DNA of 64,000 nucleotides, taken from NCBI RefSeq assembly GCF_004522105.1, contig NZ_SPUJ01000001.1:682001-746000 (forward strand), written 5' to 3'. Positions 52,280 to 61,199 of this stretch are shown one piece after another. Source of the DNA: Nocardioides sp. 1609. Its GTDB lineage: Bacteria; Actinomycetota; Actinomycetes; Propionibacteriales; Nocardioidaceae. The notes under the pieces were generated by a model. That model saw only the letters and a list, made by a program, of their open reading frames with translations, did no database searches and was not told the DNA's origin. Position 1 is the stretch's first letter. Each line of letters starts with the position of its first letter. Made by a program: the position numbers and the translations under genes.

Positions 52280-53920
52280 TCAGGTCGTGTACTTCGTGAT
52301 GAACGCTTTCACGTTCTGGTCGCGGTAGCCCTCCCAGCCCCAGAAGTCCTTCGACTCCTCAGAAGCTGCGGCCTCGACAAGGGCCAAAACGCGAGCCAGG
52401 ACTTGGTCCGGTGCGGCCTCGAGAAGTGCTTGGCGCATGGCTGGGTCAGTGAGGAGCTGCGAGACCATGATGTCGTAGCGCCCCTCGAACCGGGTGAAGT
52501 TGGGATAGCTGACGGCAAAGAGACTGCGAGTGCTTGCTGCGTCGACGTTTGTGCCAGCCACGATGGCGAGTAGGAGATCGAACGCGCAGATGCTGGACAG
52601 CAGCGGGTCCTCGGCGCCCCTGGCTGTTGGCTCGGGGAGGTCGGGGTGGAGTGGGGCGCTACCTGCGGCGACACCACGAGCGAACATCAGAAGGGAACCT
52701 TCGTAGCGGCTACCGTCCGGTTTCGTCACTCGGAACAGATCGGCCCGGCTGGACTGAGTCAGTGCGTCACGGTGCCACGTGCGTTCACCGGGACCGCCGA
52801 GTCCGGGGACGTCAAGAAGGGCAAGCTCGCGCACGGCGCTCCACCGTCGGAGCCGGACAGCCAGACCACCCACCGCATAGAGCCGCTCCGCAATCCTCAG
52901 CCATAGGATTGGGACAAGCCCGTGCGCTGAGGTCCGCACAGCCCCATCCTGGAGACTCCAACCGTATAGCTCGGCGAGAGCCTGGCAGGCCATAGAGAAG
53001 TACTTCGGCCGTTCGAGTTCCAGCGCCAATGCAGCGACTGTCGTAATCCGCCCCAGGGCTGAGGCCAGCTCGTCGGACGCGACGGTGGCCTCAGCAGAAC
53101 GATCGGACCCGGCAACGTCGCGAAGACGGCCAAGCGGGGTGCCGACCAGGCGTCGGACTTCGGCCTGCACAGACCGGAACATCGTGCGGACCGGGACGTC
53201 GTCGTCGCGCCGGAGCAGTTCGGTAGTGGCCGCCTCAAACGCTGACTCGTCGAGGTTCCGGGTGTAGGCGGCGGCCGGCTTCGCGGTGACAGCCGCGGCT
53301 GAGGTAGCAGCGTGGAGCGCCTTCTGGAACTCCTCAGCCATCTCCGCGCGCCAAGCATCACGTGCCCGCGCGTCGCGGTTCCGGTTGGATTCGGTGACGT
53401 CGGCCTGCGTCCATGGCTCGCTCTTGCTGCCGTGGCGTGCGTACACCTCGCCGACCCGGAACGCGGCCTGCTGCTTGCCATTCTTGTCGGTGTAGTCACC
53501 GTTGATCTTGAAGACGTTGTGTCCCTCCGGGTGAGGAGCGATCCAGACGATCGCGACCTTCCTCGGCCCGTTGCCAACGTCGACGGCGTGCACGGCAGAA
53601 CGAACGTCGTAACCATGACCGAGGTACTTATCGAGTTTGCCTCGAAGGTTTGCCTCGTCAAACTGCGCCGCTGCACCCGTTGTGAGGCCGACTACGGCGC
53701 CGCCATTGTCAACACCGACCAGTCGGTATCCGCCGGCAATGCACATGGCACCCGAATCCTTGGCGAACTCGACGCGATCGTAGGTGTTATTGAGGTCGCA
53801 TTCGCTCTTGTAGTCGAGCCACTTGAGCTCGGTCTGCACGTCAATGAGCTCCCTGACCTTCGCGGCGGTGACGGCGCCGTCCAGGGCGAACGGCGGCTCG
53901 TTGGCAAGAGTAGAATTCAC
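52280..53920 (-). CDS. AlbA_2/Schlafen-type putative nucleic-acid-binding protein
   Basis: A 546-residue protein. The first 190 residues look like an AlbA_2 (Schlafen) domain: TELKWLDYKSECDL with the acidic ExK-type core, FAKDSGAMCIAGGYRLVGVDNGG, and AFRVGEVYARHGSKSEPW. Such domains bind or cut nucleic acids and recur in phage-defence and regulatory proteins. The remaining 350 residues are helical and unrecognised. The start is at 53920. It stands alone on its strand, without an obvious operon partner. Confidence 0.7.
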   Translation of the reverse strand: MNSTLANEPPFALDGAVTAAKVRELIDVQTELKWLDYKSECDLNNTYDRVEFAKDSGAMCIAGGYRLVGVDNGGAVVGLTTGAAAQFDEANLRGKLDKYLGHGYDVRSAVHAVDVGNGPRKVAIVWIAPHPEGHNVFKINGDYTDKNGKQQAAFRVGEVYARHGSKSEPWTQADVTESNRNRDARARDAWRAEMAEEFQKALHAATSAAAVTAKPAAAYTRNLDESAFEAATTELLRRDDDVPVRTMFRSVQAEVRRLVGTPLGRLRDVAGSDRSAEATVASDELASALGRITTVAALALELERPKYFSMACQALAELYGWSLQDGAVRTSAHGLVPILWLRIAERLYAVGGLAVRLRRWSAVRELALLDVPGLGGPGERTWHRDALTQSSRADLFRVTKPDGSRYEGSLLMFARGVAAGSAPLHPDLPEPTARGAEDPLLSSICAFDLLLAIVAGTNVDAASTRSLFAVSYPNFTRFEGRYDIMVSQLLTDPAMRQALLEAAPDQVLARVLALVEAAASEESKDFWGWEGYRDQNVKAFITKYTT

Positions 53921-54491
53921 GCGCCTATCGTCTCGCGACGGTCAAGAGGTTTCGCTAGTGCCTACTGCCGCTTTCCCAGCGGCCGCGCCTCGTCGAGCCA
54001 GGGACGTTGACGTCTCGATTGAGACACGCAGCGACTCGGAACGGCTCGACACACCCGCACCTGGGTCGCCAATGCCGGCTCGGACAGGCCGCCATCGCGC
54101 GGTCGCGGTCCCCGACCTGGGAGTGACTGAAATTTGGAGCACTCGACTGCGGTCCTCCCTGCAACGGGCGACGTCGAATTTTCGGCCTTGCCAGTTCATC
54201 GAGCAGCGGATCGGCACAGGCCCCGGTTGGCTTGGCTCGTCGCGATGTCACTCCTCGCCTGCTCCGACAAGACCCCAGTCAACGATCCTTCGAGCCCACC
54301 GCCGACTTGAAGGTGGCAGCGCTCGGCGGCATGCGAACTCGCTGCCCCCTTCCCTACTCAAGTCACGTCGACTTCCCTCTCCTGAACCACGTGCGGGCCA
54401 CATGTCGGCAGTGGCCGATACCGTTACCACGGGCCCCACCGACGTGGACCGCATCCATCAACAATCGCAGCACAACTGGAGGAGGACTCAC
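53921..54491. other. intergenic region between divergent genes
   Basis: An open frame runs through here on the plus strand but lacks a good start and a protein-like sequence, so I call no gene. The gap probably holds promoters for the genes on either side. Confidence 0.4.
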
Positions 54492-55343
54492 ATGAAACTA
54501 CGACTTGCCGGTGAGTTTCGAGAGTTCGAACTAGAAGAGCAAGAAGGGCGTGTCTCCCGGGCCACAGGAAGCAAATTGCGTTCTATCTCAATCGACTTCT
54601 TTACACCCTTAGCACTACAAGAAGCCGTCGAGAACGACCTGAACGCTCGATCAATCAAGGCCGACGACGGGTCCACGTGGAATGTCGGAAATTGGAGTTC
54701 GACTCACAATGGCAACTCGGACCGCAAACGATACGAAGTAGATCTCCACGAGTCGGACGATATTACCGTCGAACAGATTTCATTTCAGGACCTCGAGCTC
54801 ACAGTGTCGCACTACGCCCACGATGACGGCGGCGGGACCGGCCCCGCCGTCATCCGCGCTGTTGTCGAGGTCACCGAAGAGCATGCAAAACACATTCGGT
54901 CTCTCCATGAGGTATCCAGCTACTTCGACCTCACTCGGTCGGGCGTGACCCGCGATCCCATCCGCGTACGACTCGGCCGACCCACCTGGCAGTGGATCGA
55001 ATCTCGAGATCCGGATCAGGACCCAACAGGGTTCACGACAGACACACACTCAACGCCACCGAGAAACGCGTCAGGCGGTCAGAACACCCGCCGCTTCGAA
55101 CTGGTCTTCGTCACTGAGGACGGTGACTCCGAAGACGTTCAAACCCCATCCGACTGGCAGGACGTCTGGGTTGCAAGATGGGCTCGAGAGAACCGGGCAC
55201 AGATGTCTGCACTCCTGTCCGAACTCGTGCAGACAGGATGCCTCGACACCGAAGCCGCTGAGCGGGTTGTACAGGCCGGGAAGAACTCCGATCCTCTCGA
55301 CCTCCGTCGAATCCCGTCCTCGGCGCCAATCTGGCAGGACTAG
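54492..55343 (+). CDS. hypothetical protein (283 aa)
   Basis: A soluble acidic protein of unknown family. The start is the ATG at 54492 with an excellent Shine-Dalgarno (GGAGGA, six bases before). The sequence starts MKLRLAGEFREFELEEQEG and is beta-rich (ITVEQISFQDLELTVSHYAHD, VIRAVVEVTEEHAKHIRSL) up to about residue 160. After a polar linker there is a short C-terminal helical region (WARENRAQMSALLSELVQTG). It may belong to the island cargo, but no function can be offered. Confidence 0.6.
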   Translation: MKLRLAGEFREFELEEQEGRVSRATGSKLRSISIDFFTPLALQEAVENDLNARSIKADDGSTWNVGNWSSTHNGNSDRKRYEVDLHESDDITVEQISFQDLELTVSHYAHDDGGGTGPAVIRAVVEVTEEHAKHIRSLHEVSSYFDLTRSGVTRDPIRVRLGRPTWQWIESRDPDQDPTGFTTDTHSTPPRNASGGQNTRRFELVFVTEDGDSEDVQTPSDWQDVWVARWARENRAQMSALLSELVQTGCLDTEAAERVVQAGKNSDPLDLRRIPSSAPIWQD

Positions 55344-55391
55344 TTGCGAAACAAGCTCCGTGGTTTGGTCGCGGCAATCTTCTAGTGTCTG

Positions 55392-56222
55392 TTAGCGGTG
55401 TCGGGGCTTACTTGGTGCGCACCGCCATGTCGTGGGTGCTGGGACCCGATGCCCGTCGATCGTCGCCCCCACCATGACGGCGCTCAAAAAGGTGCGCCGC
55501 AGCTCACCTCGAAGGACGTGAACGTGTTGGCCACAACTGAACGGCATCTGCCAGGTATTGATTGACTTGAGGGGCGCTGCGGTCAGGGCCGCATGGTCGG
55601 CGCAATCTCGTTCGAACGCGTTACGCACGTTAATGCCGTATACGCGGCGGACCCTCCAGTCCTTATCGGCTGTCTGCGCGAGAAACACGGCAGCGACGCC
55701 TAGGCGCAGGCCACGCGCTCGAATCAGGGCTGCCGAGATTGAGACGCCGGCTCGCATCGACACACGACGCAGGTTCGCGATGGTCGGATCGTGGTCGATC
55801 TGCGAAAGGAACCAGTCAGTTGGCATCAGGAGTTCAGCGGCAACAGCGTCGCATGCGCGTTCCAGGGCCGCACGGTCTAGACGAGACGGAGCATCGGAAT
55901 GAGCCGCCAGCCGATGGACTAGAACATGCCCGATCTCATGAGCCAAAGTGAAGCGAGTGCGAGCGTCGTACTGATGGGGTTGCAGGTCGGCGAGCCGGAC
56001 GCCCGGTTCCCAGGGCAACACGGAACGACTCCGCGAGGCTGGGACCCACCCGAGCTCGACGACTGGGCGAGGCCCGCTGAGGTCTGTGGCCCCGTTGAAT
56101 CCGGCCCGGGATTTGATGTAACGCAGTTCGATACCGAGGTCTGCGACGATGGAGTCGAGGTCGGGAGGATGGGTGGGCGCACCTGACGGCAGTTCGCGCA
56201 GTACGCGTTTACAGGGGATCAC
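55392..56222 (-). CDS. ImmA/IrrE-type metallopeptidase
   Basis: A 276-residue protein with the zinc site RFTLAHEIGHVLVH (His95, Glu96, His99) and the helix ACDAVAAELLMPTDWF supplying the third ligand. No helix-turn-helix is present, unlike the island-1 homologue. I chose the GTG at 56220-56222 because it overlaps the stop of the upstream gene by four bases (GTGA), the sign of a tight two-gene unit. Earlier codons to 56246 are possible. The C-terminal 100 residues are basic and unrecognised. Confidence 0.85.
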   Translation of the reverse strand: MIPCKRVLRELPSGAPTHPPDLDSIVADLGIELRYIKSRAGFNGATDLSGPRPVVELGWVPASRSRSVLPWEPGVRLADLQPHQYDARTRFTLAHEIGHVLVHRLAAHSDAPSRLDRAALERACDAVAAELLMPTDWFLSQIDHDPTIANLRRVSMRAGVSISAALIRARGLRLGVAAVFLAQTADKDWRVRRVYGINVRNAFERDCADHAALTAAPLKSINTWQMPFSCGQHVHVLRGELRRTFLSAVMVGATIDGHRVPAPTTWRCAPSKPRHR

Positions 56223-57442
56223 AGGGACCCACGAACAGCAGACCAAACTTGATCCCAGCTACTTGGGTCTGTCCAATCGGTTGGCCGGTGGGAGCGAGCG
56301 TCGCCAGCCGAGATCAGCATCTCGTTCTGTGCGGCTCGCAGCACCATCCCCTGATCGTGGGTTGAGGTAAGTCCGATGATGTCAACGAACTGGTCGAACC
56401 CGCCGCGAGTCGTCTCTGGCATTCGGGACCAGATTGCGAAGTCTTCCCGAGAGAGGCGAGCGAGGACCGATGCGGCCCTGGCGACCTCGACCTGGCTCAT
56501 CGCCGCGAACCGCAATGGTTCGGAGAGTTGACGGACGAGTTGCGGTGACGCATCAGCGATGGTCGGACTGCTGAGGAGGTGCGTGCGGTAGGAGTGCGAT
56601 GCGCCTACGGTGCGGAGTCGTGAACGTTGACGATCGCGAATGGTGCGCGCGTGGTCGCGCAGCGTTGCCACTGCGTCCAGTGCGACCCGCGGGGTGTCGT
56701 CGTCGGCGATCCCGGCCGCCGGTTGTTGTTCGCGCACGGTGGCCTGGATGACATCACCGTCCGCTTCAAGGCGACATGGCGTGGGCGCGACTCTCCATCG
56801 TCCAGGGTCATCAAGGTAATCGGGGTGGGGTTCGATGAGCTCGACAACAACGACGGGGACGCTCAGACTACGAGCGACTTCGACAGACTCGCCCAGTCCG
56901 GTCGACGCGCCGGCGATGACGATGAGCGCATCATGCGTGACGAGCGAGTCGCAGTCCTGGCGCAGGTGCCCTTTCCATTGACTGGCAGTGGAGTGTTCTT
57001 GGTCGCCCCGTGCGTGCTCTCGGGGTCCGATCGGGTGCGCACCTTCTTGCTCGAGGCCGCGGTGAATTGATCCGATGACTTTGTCATGGCGTTGCAGGAG
57101 GTTGACGTTCCTACGCGAGCGCGGCGCTCCGATGGCGACAACAAAACCAGCGAGCGGCAGAAGCTCAGTGAGTTTGGTCAAGACGTCAGCGGCGAGTTCC
57201 TCGGCGTCGTTGCGGACGATGCCCATGGATTCTGCGGCGCTCACGAGCATGGCCTGCACGAACGGCATCAAACGGCAGTTGACGGGAGGGTGGTTGAGCA
57301 TCGACAAGGCGAACGAACTGAGCTGCTGAACGTGGGAGCCGCCTGAGAGGTGCGACATCGAGCGCCCGAAGGCACCACGGTCAAGAACCATGTCGGGGAA
57401 GCATCCTACGAACCCGGCTGCACTGCGTCTTAGGTCGCGCAC
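56219..57442 (-). CDS. putative nucleotide-sensor-like protein coupled to ImmA-type protease
   Basis: A 407-residue protein. The middle (about 95-210) looks like a nucleoside-deoxyribosyltransferase/SLOG-type Rossmann sensor: GFVVAIGAPRSRRN, CDSLVTHDALIVIAG and ASTGLGESVEVARSLSVPVVVVE. The Ser-Thr-Gly-x-Gly-Glu stretch corresponds to the ligand loop of that clan. The flanking parts are helical. It is probably a ligand sensor or the target of the protease encoded directly after it. The start is GTG at 57440-57442, close behind a GGGGGAG. Confidence 0.6.
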   Translation of the reverse strand: MRDLRRSAAGFVGCFPDMVLDRGAFGRSMSHLSGGSHVQQLSSFALSMLNHPPVNCRLMPFVQAMLVSAAESMGIVRNDAEELAADVLTKLTELLPLAGFVVAIGAPRSRRNVNLLQRHDKVIGSIHRGLEQEGAHPIGPREHARGDQEHSTASQWKGHLRQDCDSLVTHDALIVIAGASTGLGESVEVARSLSVPVVVVELIEPHPDYLDDPGRWRVAPTPCRLEADGDVIQATVREQQPAAGIADDDTPRVALDAVATLRDHARTIRDRQRSRLRTVGASHSYRTHLLSSPTIADASPQLVRQLSEPLRFAAMSQVEVARAASVLARLSREDFAIWSRMPETTRGGFDQFVDIIGLTSTHDQGMVLRAAQNEMLISAGDARSHRPTDWTDPSSWDQVWSAVRGSL

Positions 57443-57829
57443 CGTTCTCCCCCTTCTCCATTCGAGAGCATAGAATGTGAATCGTTGGAGTGCAACAGGC
57501 GGGCTTAGAACACTTTGCGTATGCGTTCGTGGCGTGTCCCGTATGGACAGAAGGAGCAGGATGCCTTACGATCCGAATGTCGGCGCCCTGCAGAGAGCGC
57601 CGTGCAGCAAGCGGTCGGGACGGCTCGAAACGAGCAGGGCACCGTCGCGACACCAGACCAGCACTCCTGAGAGTTGACGTCAGACCTCCGGTCACCGACA
57701 TCACCCCACCCGTTACCCCCACACATTCCGCCGGGCTGGAGCATCGAAATCGCACTGCACACCCGACGCAGACCAGCCGGTTACTCCTGTCGAGGACTCG
57801 CCGGCTCAACAAGACGAAAGGCACCAACC
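57443..57829. other. intergenic region between divergent genes
   Basis: No gene is supported. Short frames on both strands lack protein-like sequence. Promoters for the sensor gene and the ribbon-helix-helix gene must lie here; GTATGCGT-like AT patches near 57515 are weak candidates. Confidence 0.4.
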
Positions 57830-58072
57830 ATGGCAATCGTGAAGATCTCCGCAAACCTTGCCGAGGAGATCGTCGAGGACATGAAGCGGCGCGCGGAGGA
57901 GCAGGGCATCAGCATGACAGAACTGCTGCGACAAGCACTCGCCACGCAGAAGTTTCTCCAGGAAGAGCAGGATCGCGGCACCAAGCTGATCCTTCAGCGC
58001 GCCGGCGAGAACGACCGCGAACTAGTTGGGACCCCAAACCACTATCGCACCGGCCGTTCCCGTGGCCGCTGA
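57830..58072 (+). CDS. ribbon-helix-helix (CopG-like) protein
   Basis: An 80-residue DNA-binding-type protein. MAIVKISANLAEEIVEDMKRRAEEQGISMTELLRQALATQKFL shows the beta strand, first helix, GIS turn and second helix of a ribbon-helix-helix fold. The remainder is a basic tail ending RTGRSRGR. It could be an antitoxin or a regulator. AAAGG lies seven bases before the ATG. The following membrane-protein gene starts inside its end, so the two are coupled. Confidence 0.8.
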   Translation: MAIVKISANLAEEIVEDMKRRAEEQGISMTELLRQALATQKFLQEEQDRGTKLILQRAGENDRELVGTPNHYRTGRSRGR

Positions 58073-58619
58073 CCAGCCAGACCCCGAGAATCCAATCGAC
58101 CCCGCCTCCATCGATAACGCCGCCGGGTCGACAGGCCCCGGTCGCACCAGCAACGGCTATCGAGTCGTTGAGCTCACAGGCGACCCCATCACCGACCTCG
58201 ACACCCCCACCACTGTAGGCATCGAGGCAGCGCGCGACCGCGTCCGCGCGATATTGGCGATCGGGCTGCTCGCGCTGCTGTCAGCGATAGTCCTGCTCGG
58301 GTTCTTGCTCATCGCTAAATCCCCGGGGGCACCGACAACCCCATCGACACCTCACGCCATACCTGCATCAAATGAGCGCAATCCCGGAGGCTCGGACACC
58401 GTCGGGCCGTCGCAAACTCCCTCGACTGCCCCCACCAGCACCCCTGCCGTCATCGCATCCACCCAGACCGTTGTGACAACGCCGGCCACTCACGGAACAA
58501 CCTTCGAGGCACGCACGATGTTCGTTCAGTCGATGCTCTCAGTCGTTGCCGGGCTCTTTGGTGCAGCGACCGGTTTCTACTTCGGCTCGAGCCAACACCA
58601 AACCAAACAGCGCCCCTAG
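58062..58619 (+). CDS. membrane protein with two helices
   Basis: A 185-residue protein that starts at GTG 58062, overlapping the ribbon-helix-helix gene by 11 bases. An acidic N-terminal part (about 60 residues) precedes a helix (IGLLALLSAIVLLGFLLIA). A Pro/Thr/Ser-rich stretch of about 60 residues follows, then a last helix (MLSVVAGLFGAATGFYFGSS). A partner role in a two-gene unit is likely. Alternative start TTG at 58026. Confidence 0.6.
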   Translation: MAADQPDPENPIDPASIDNAAGSTGPGRTSNGYRVVELTGDPITDLDTPTTVGIEAARDRVRAILAIGLLALLSAIVLLGFLLIAKSPGAPTTPSTPHAIPASNERNPGGSDTVGPSQTPSTAPTSTPAVIASTQTVVTTPATHGTTFEARTMFVQSMLSVVAGLFGAATGFYFGSSQHQTKQRP

Positions 58620-59300
58620 CCCTGACCCGAGTCGGAGGTCTTCTCGCCGCCGGTGGCGGTGGCGGCTACATCACCACGGGCTCATCACACTGGGCGGTTC
58701 CATAACCCCGAGGAGACTCGCAGTGTGGAGGAGTTACCGGACACCGCGCCCGGGTGGGCGCCCATCCCGAGGGATGTGATCGGCGGCAGAGCATCCCTGA
58801 CTTCAACAGGCGAGGGATGCGGCCTGATCCGATGCCCAGGCCGTCCACGCACGAACACGTCTCGCCGAGGCCGCAACTGCGTTGTTGCCCTGACCGACGC
58901 CGGAGCAGCATCTAGACCCTCGACCCCGGACCTCAACGGCTGAGCGCGGCTGCGCACGAGGGTGGTCAGCCAAGGGCACACCGACTCCAACGGTGCTCTG
59001 GCTGCGCCCAAGACAGACGCCCGGCGGTGCGTCCATCCGCCTCTTGCTGATGCACAAGTCATTCCGTGCGCCGCTCTGGTGGACTGGTTGACGACGGACT
59101 ACCCGACCAGTGCCGGTGCCCCGGGTGACGTACGGCGCGCATGAAGCCCGGGCCTGGCGGTCAAGCCTTGACCAGTGAGCACAGCGGGCTTTCGGTGCCA
59201 GCAGCGGCCCTTGTGTGCTGTTCGCGATCCCGTCCACGGATCCCACGGTCGAAGGCAAACTGACGGAGCCATCTTGGGTTGCACACGCCGCAGGCAGGGC
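58620..59300. other. non-coding or degraded stretch
   Basis: I see no gene with a good start and protein-like sequence in these 680 bases, no tRNA and no long repeat. It separates the plus-strand pair from the minus-strand operon that starts beyond the right edge. Confidence 0.4.
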
Positions 59301-61199
59301 TCAATCGCTCGATACATGGGTCGTCAGACGCGGCACGGTGCGATAGAGGCCCATCTGGCGAATCAACTGGAAGCCGACGGCAGCAGCGGCTGGATCACTC
59401 GTAACTGTTCGTGTTGTGATCTCGACCTGATTGATCTCGGGCTCGTCGAAGATCTGGCTCAGGGCCGAGGCGAGGAGATCCGTCTTGAGCTGTGTGCGAG
59501 CTCCCTCGGCTAGGGAGGGCGCCGTCGACATGTGCTCGATACGTGCGATCGACTCCCCGGCCGACCGACGAATGGTGATGTAACCGCGCACCTCACCATC
59601 GTAAAAACCAAGCCAGAGAGGAACGCCCTCGGTAACGATGCGCTCTGCCGTCAGGTGGGTGTCGGGATGAGCGTTGTAGTGCAGTTTCTCGAACGCGGCG
59701 AAGTGAGCTTCGTCGTAGCGCGTAACGGTGTTTACCGGCGTCGGCAACTGGCCGCCACGCGCCACCTGCAAAATGTCGAAAGCGCCGTCGGGGAGCAAAC
59801 CGTGACGTTCGGCGAAGCCGGTTACCATCCGGTTGCTCCGGTCGCAGAACACCTCCCACTCGTTCTTCGCCGCGGGCAGGTAAGGCTCGAGAGCGGCGAA
59901 CACAGCGTCGGCGACCTCATCGGCCGCAGCCCAAGGGCCGTGAAGCCAGGCGCGGCTCGATTCAGGGTCCCACTCTCCGATCATCATCGCCATCCGATGC
60001 CCGCCATAGTGGAGTTGCGCCACCACTGCACCGGGCGACAGAGCGTCGAGCTCGGCCCTAACCTGCGGCGCGTAGGTGCCCAAGTAGCCAACATACGTCT
60101 GTCGCGGGCCGTTCCTCGGTGCAACCCAAGCGGCCACGTCGTCGAGCTCCGCCCCGGACAACTCGGCGACCGGGGTTACTGAGATCGAGACCGCGGACTC
60201 GACCTGCGGTTCAACGGAGCGCACAAACCGGGTCCAGCTCAGCGTCATCTCGAACCCAAGGCTCGCGCAGACCGCCAGATCTTGCTCGGCCGTCGCGTCG
60301 ATCATGAACCCCATTCCCGCTGAGGTCAGGCCGTCCTCGCAGAGCCCGACAAGCGCCGAAACGATAAGTTGCGCAGTCACGTCACGGCCGCGCTCGCTGC
60401 GGCGCACACCGATTGCGTCGACCCAACCCTGGGTGTCCCCTGGGGCGTGAACCACAAGCAAGTAGCCAATCACTGCGCCAGAGTCGGGGTCGAGGGCGAC
60501 CCGCGATAGCTCTGGGCGAAAGGTCTGCTTGGCCAGGACCGTCAAGAATTCACTGTCGGCCCCTTCACCGCGTGCGCTCCGGTGGACGTCGAGGGCCGCG
60601 GCCTCGTGCTCCTCCGCCCTGAATGGCACGACCACCAAGCCTCGCGTAGCGGTTGGGATCGTGTCGGCGGATACGGTGCGGCTCATCTCGGCGAAGGTTG
60701 AGGCTTCGCGGAAGGACAGCTGTTCCAGGATTGCCCGCAAGTCCTCCTCAGCGGCTGCCGCGTCGACGATAACGTCGATCGGCCCGAGCACGCGGGTCCA
60801 CTTGTACACGGTGCCCATCGACCATCGCAGGAGTCTGGTCCCGATTCCTTGGCGTCGCACAGCGGGATCGACGGTGCCAGCGAGCCGTAGCAGGCGCGAC
60901 TCGGCGCCGCCGTCCTGGCGCACCCGGGCGTATCCGATTAGCGCACCGTCGAGCCAGGCCCCGGCCAGGCTAGATGGGCCATCGACCCCGAAGTCGTTCG
61001 AAAACCGCGTGTGGAGCACCTCGGGTGCCCAGGCGACGACGCGAGGGTCGGTGGCGTTGACCCGACGCAGCAGGTCGGCCCACTCTTCAACGTCTGCCTG
61101 GGTAAGTTCGCGGATTTCAAGGGCCGGGGCACCTGGGGCGGAGACCGGGCCGGACATAGAGCTGGACACAGTGATTGCTTCCTCCTCGAGAAACGTCAT
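59301..61199 (-). CDS. tandem GNAT acetyltransferase-like protein
   Basis: A 632-residue protein with at least two GNAT-type domains. The first (about 28-175) shows GTVDPAVRRQGIGTRLLRW, the acetyl-CoA loop. The second (195-320) shows AIGVRRSERGRDVTAQLI. A third, degenerate GNAT-like fold may lie near 500-620 (LWLGFYDGEVRGYITIRRS). Mycothiol-synthase-like enzymes share this tandem layout, but the substrate here is unknown. Its start overlaps the end of the ureohydrolase gene (ATGA), so it acts with that enzyme and the ABC exporter. Confidence 0.8.
   Translation of the reverse strand: MTFLEEEAITVSSSMSGPVSAPGAPALEIRELTQADVEEWADLLRRVNATDPRVVAWAPEVLHTRFSNDFGVDGPSSLAGAWLDGALIGYARVRQDGGAESRLLRLAGTVDPAVRRQGIGTRLLRWSMGTVYKWTRVLGPIDVIVDAAAAEEDLRAILEQLSFREASTFAEMSRTVSADTIPTATRGLVVVPFRAEEHEAAALDVHRSARGEGADSEFLTVLAKQTFRPELSRVALDPDSGAVIGYLLVVHAPGDTQGWVDAIGVRRSERGRDVTAQLIVSALVGLCEDGLTSAGMGFMIDATAEQDLAVCASLGFEMTLSWTRFVRSVEPQVESAVSISVTPVAELSGAELDDVAAWVAPRNGPRQTYVGYLGTYAPQVRAELDALSPGAVVAQLHYGGHRMAMMIGEWDPESSRAWLHGPWAAADEVADAVFAALEPYLPAAKNEWEVFCDRSNRMVTGFAERHGLLPDGAFDILQVARGGQLPTPVNTVTRYDEAHFAAFEKLHYNAHPDTHLTAERIVTEGVPLWLGFYDGEVRGYITIRRSAGESIARIEHMSTAPSLAEGARTQLKTDLLASALSQIFDEPEINQVEITTRTVTSDPAAAAVGFQLIRQMGLYRTVPRLTTHVSSD

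Noticed and set aside
57474..57780. Small overlapping frames on both strands before the ribbon-helix-helix gene
   Set aside because: No good ribosome site, unusual amino-acid composition, and mutual overlap; nothing protein-like.
58803..59258. A 151-codon minus-strand frame in the 58.6-59.3 kb gap
   Set aside because: Rich in Arg, Cys and Ser with no recognisable segment and no ribosome site; likely chance.
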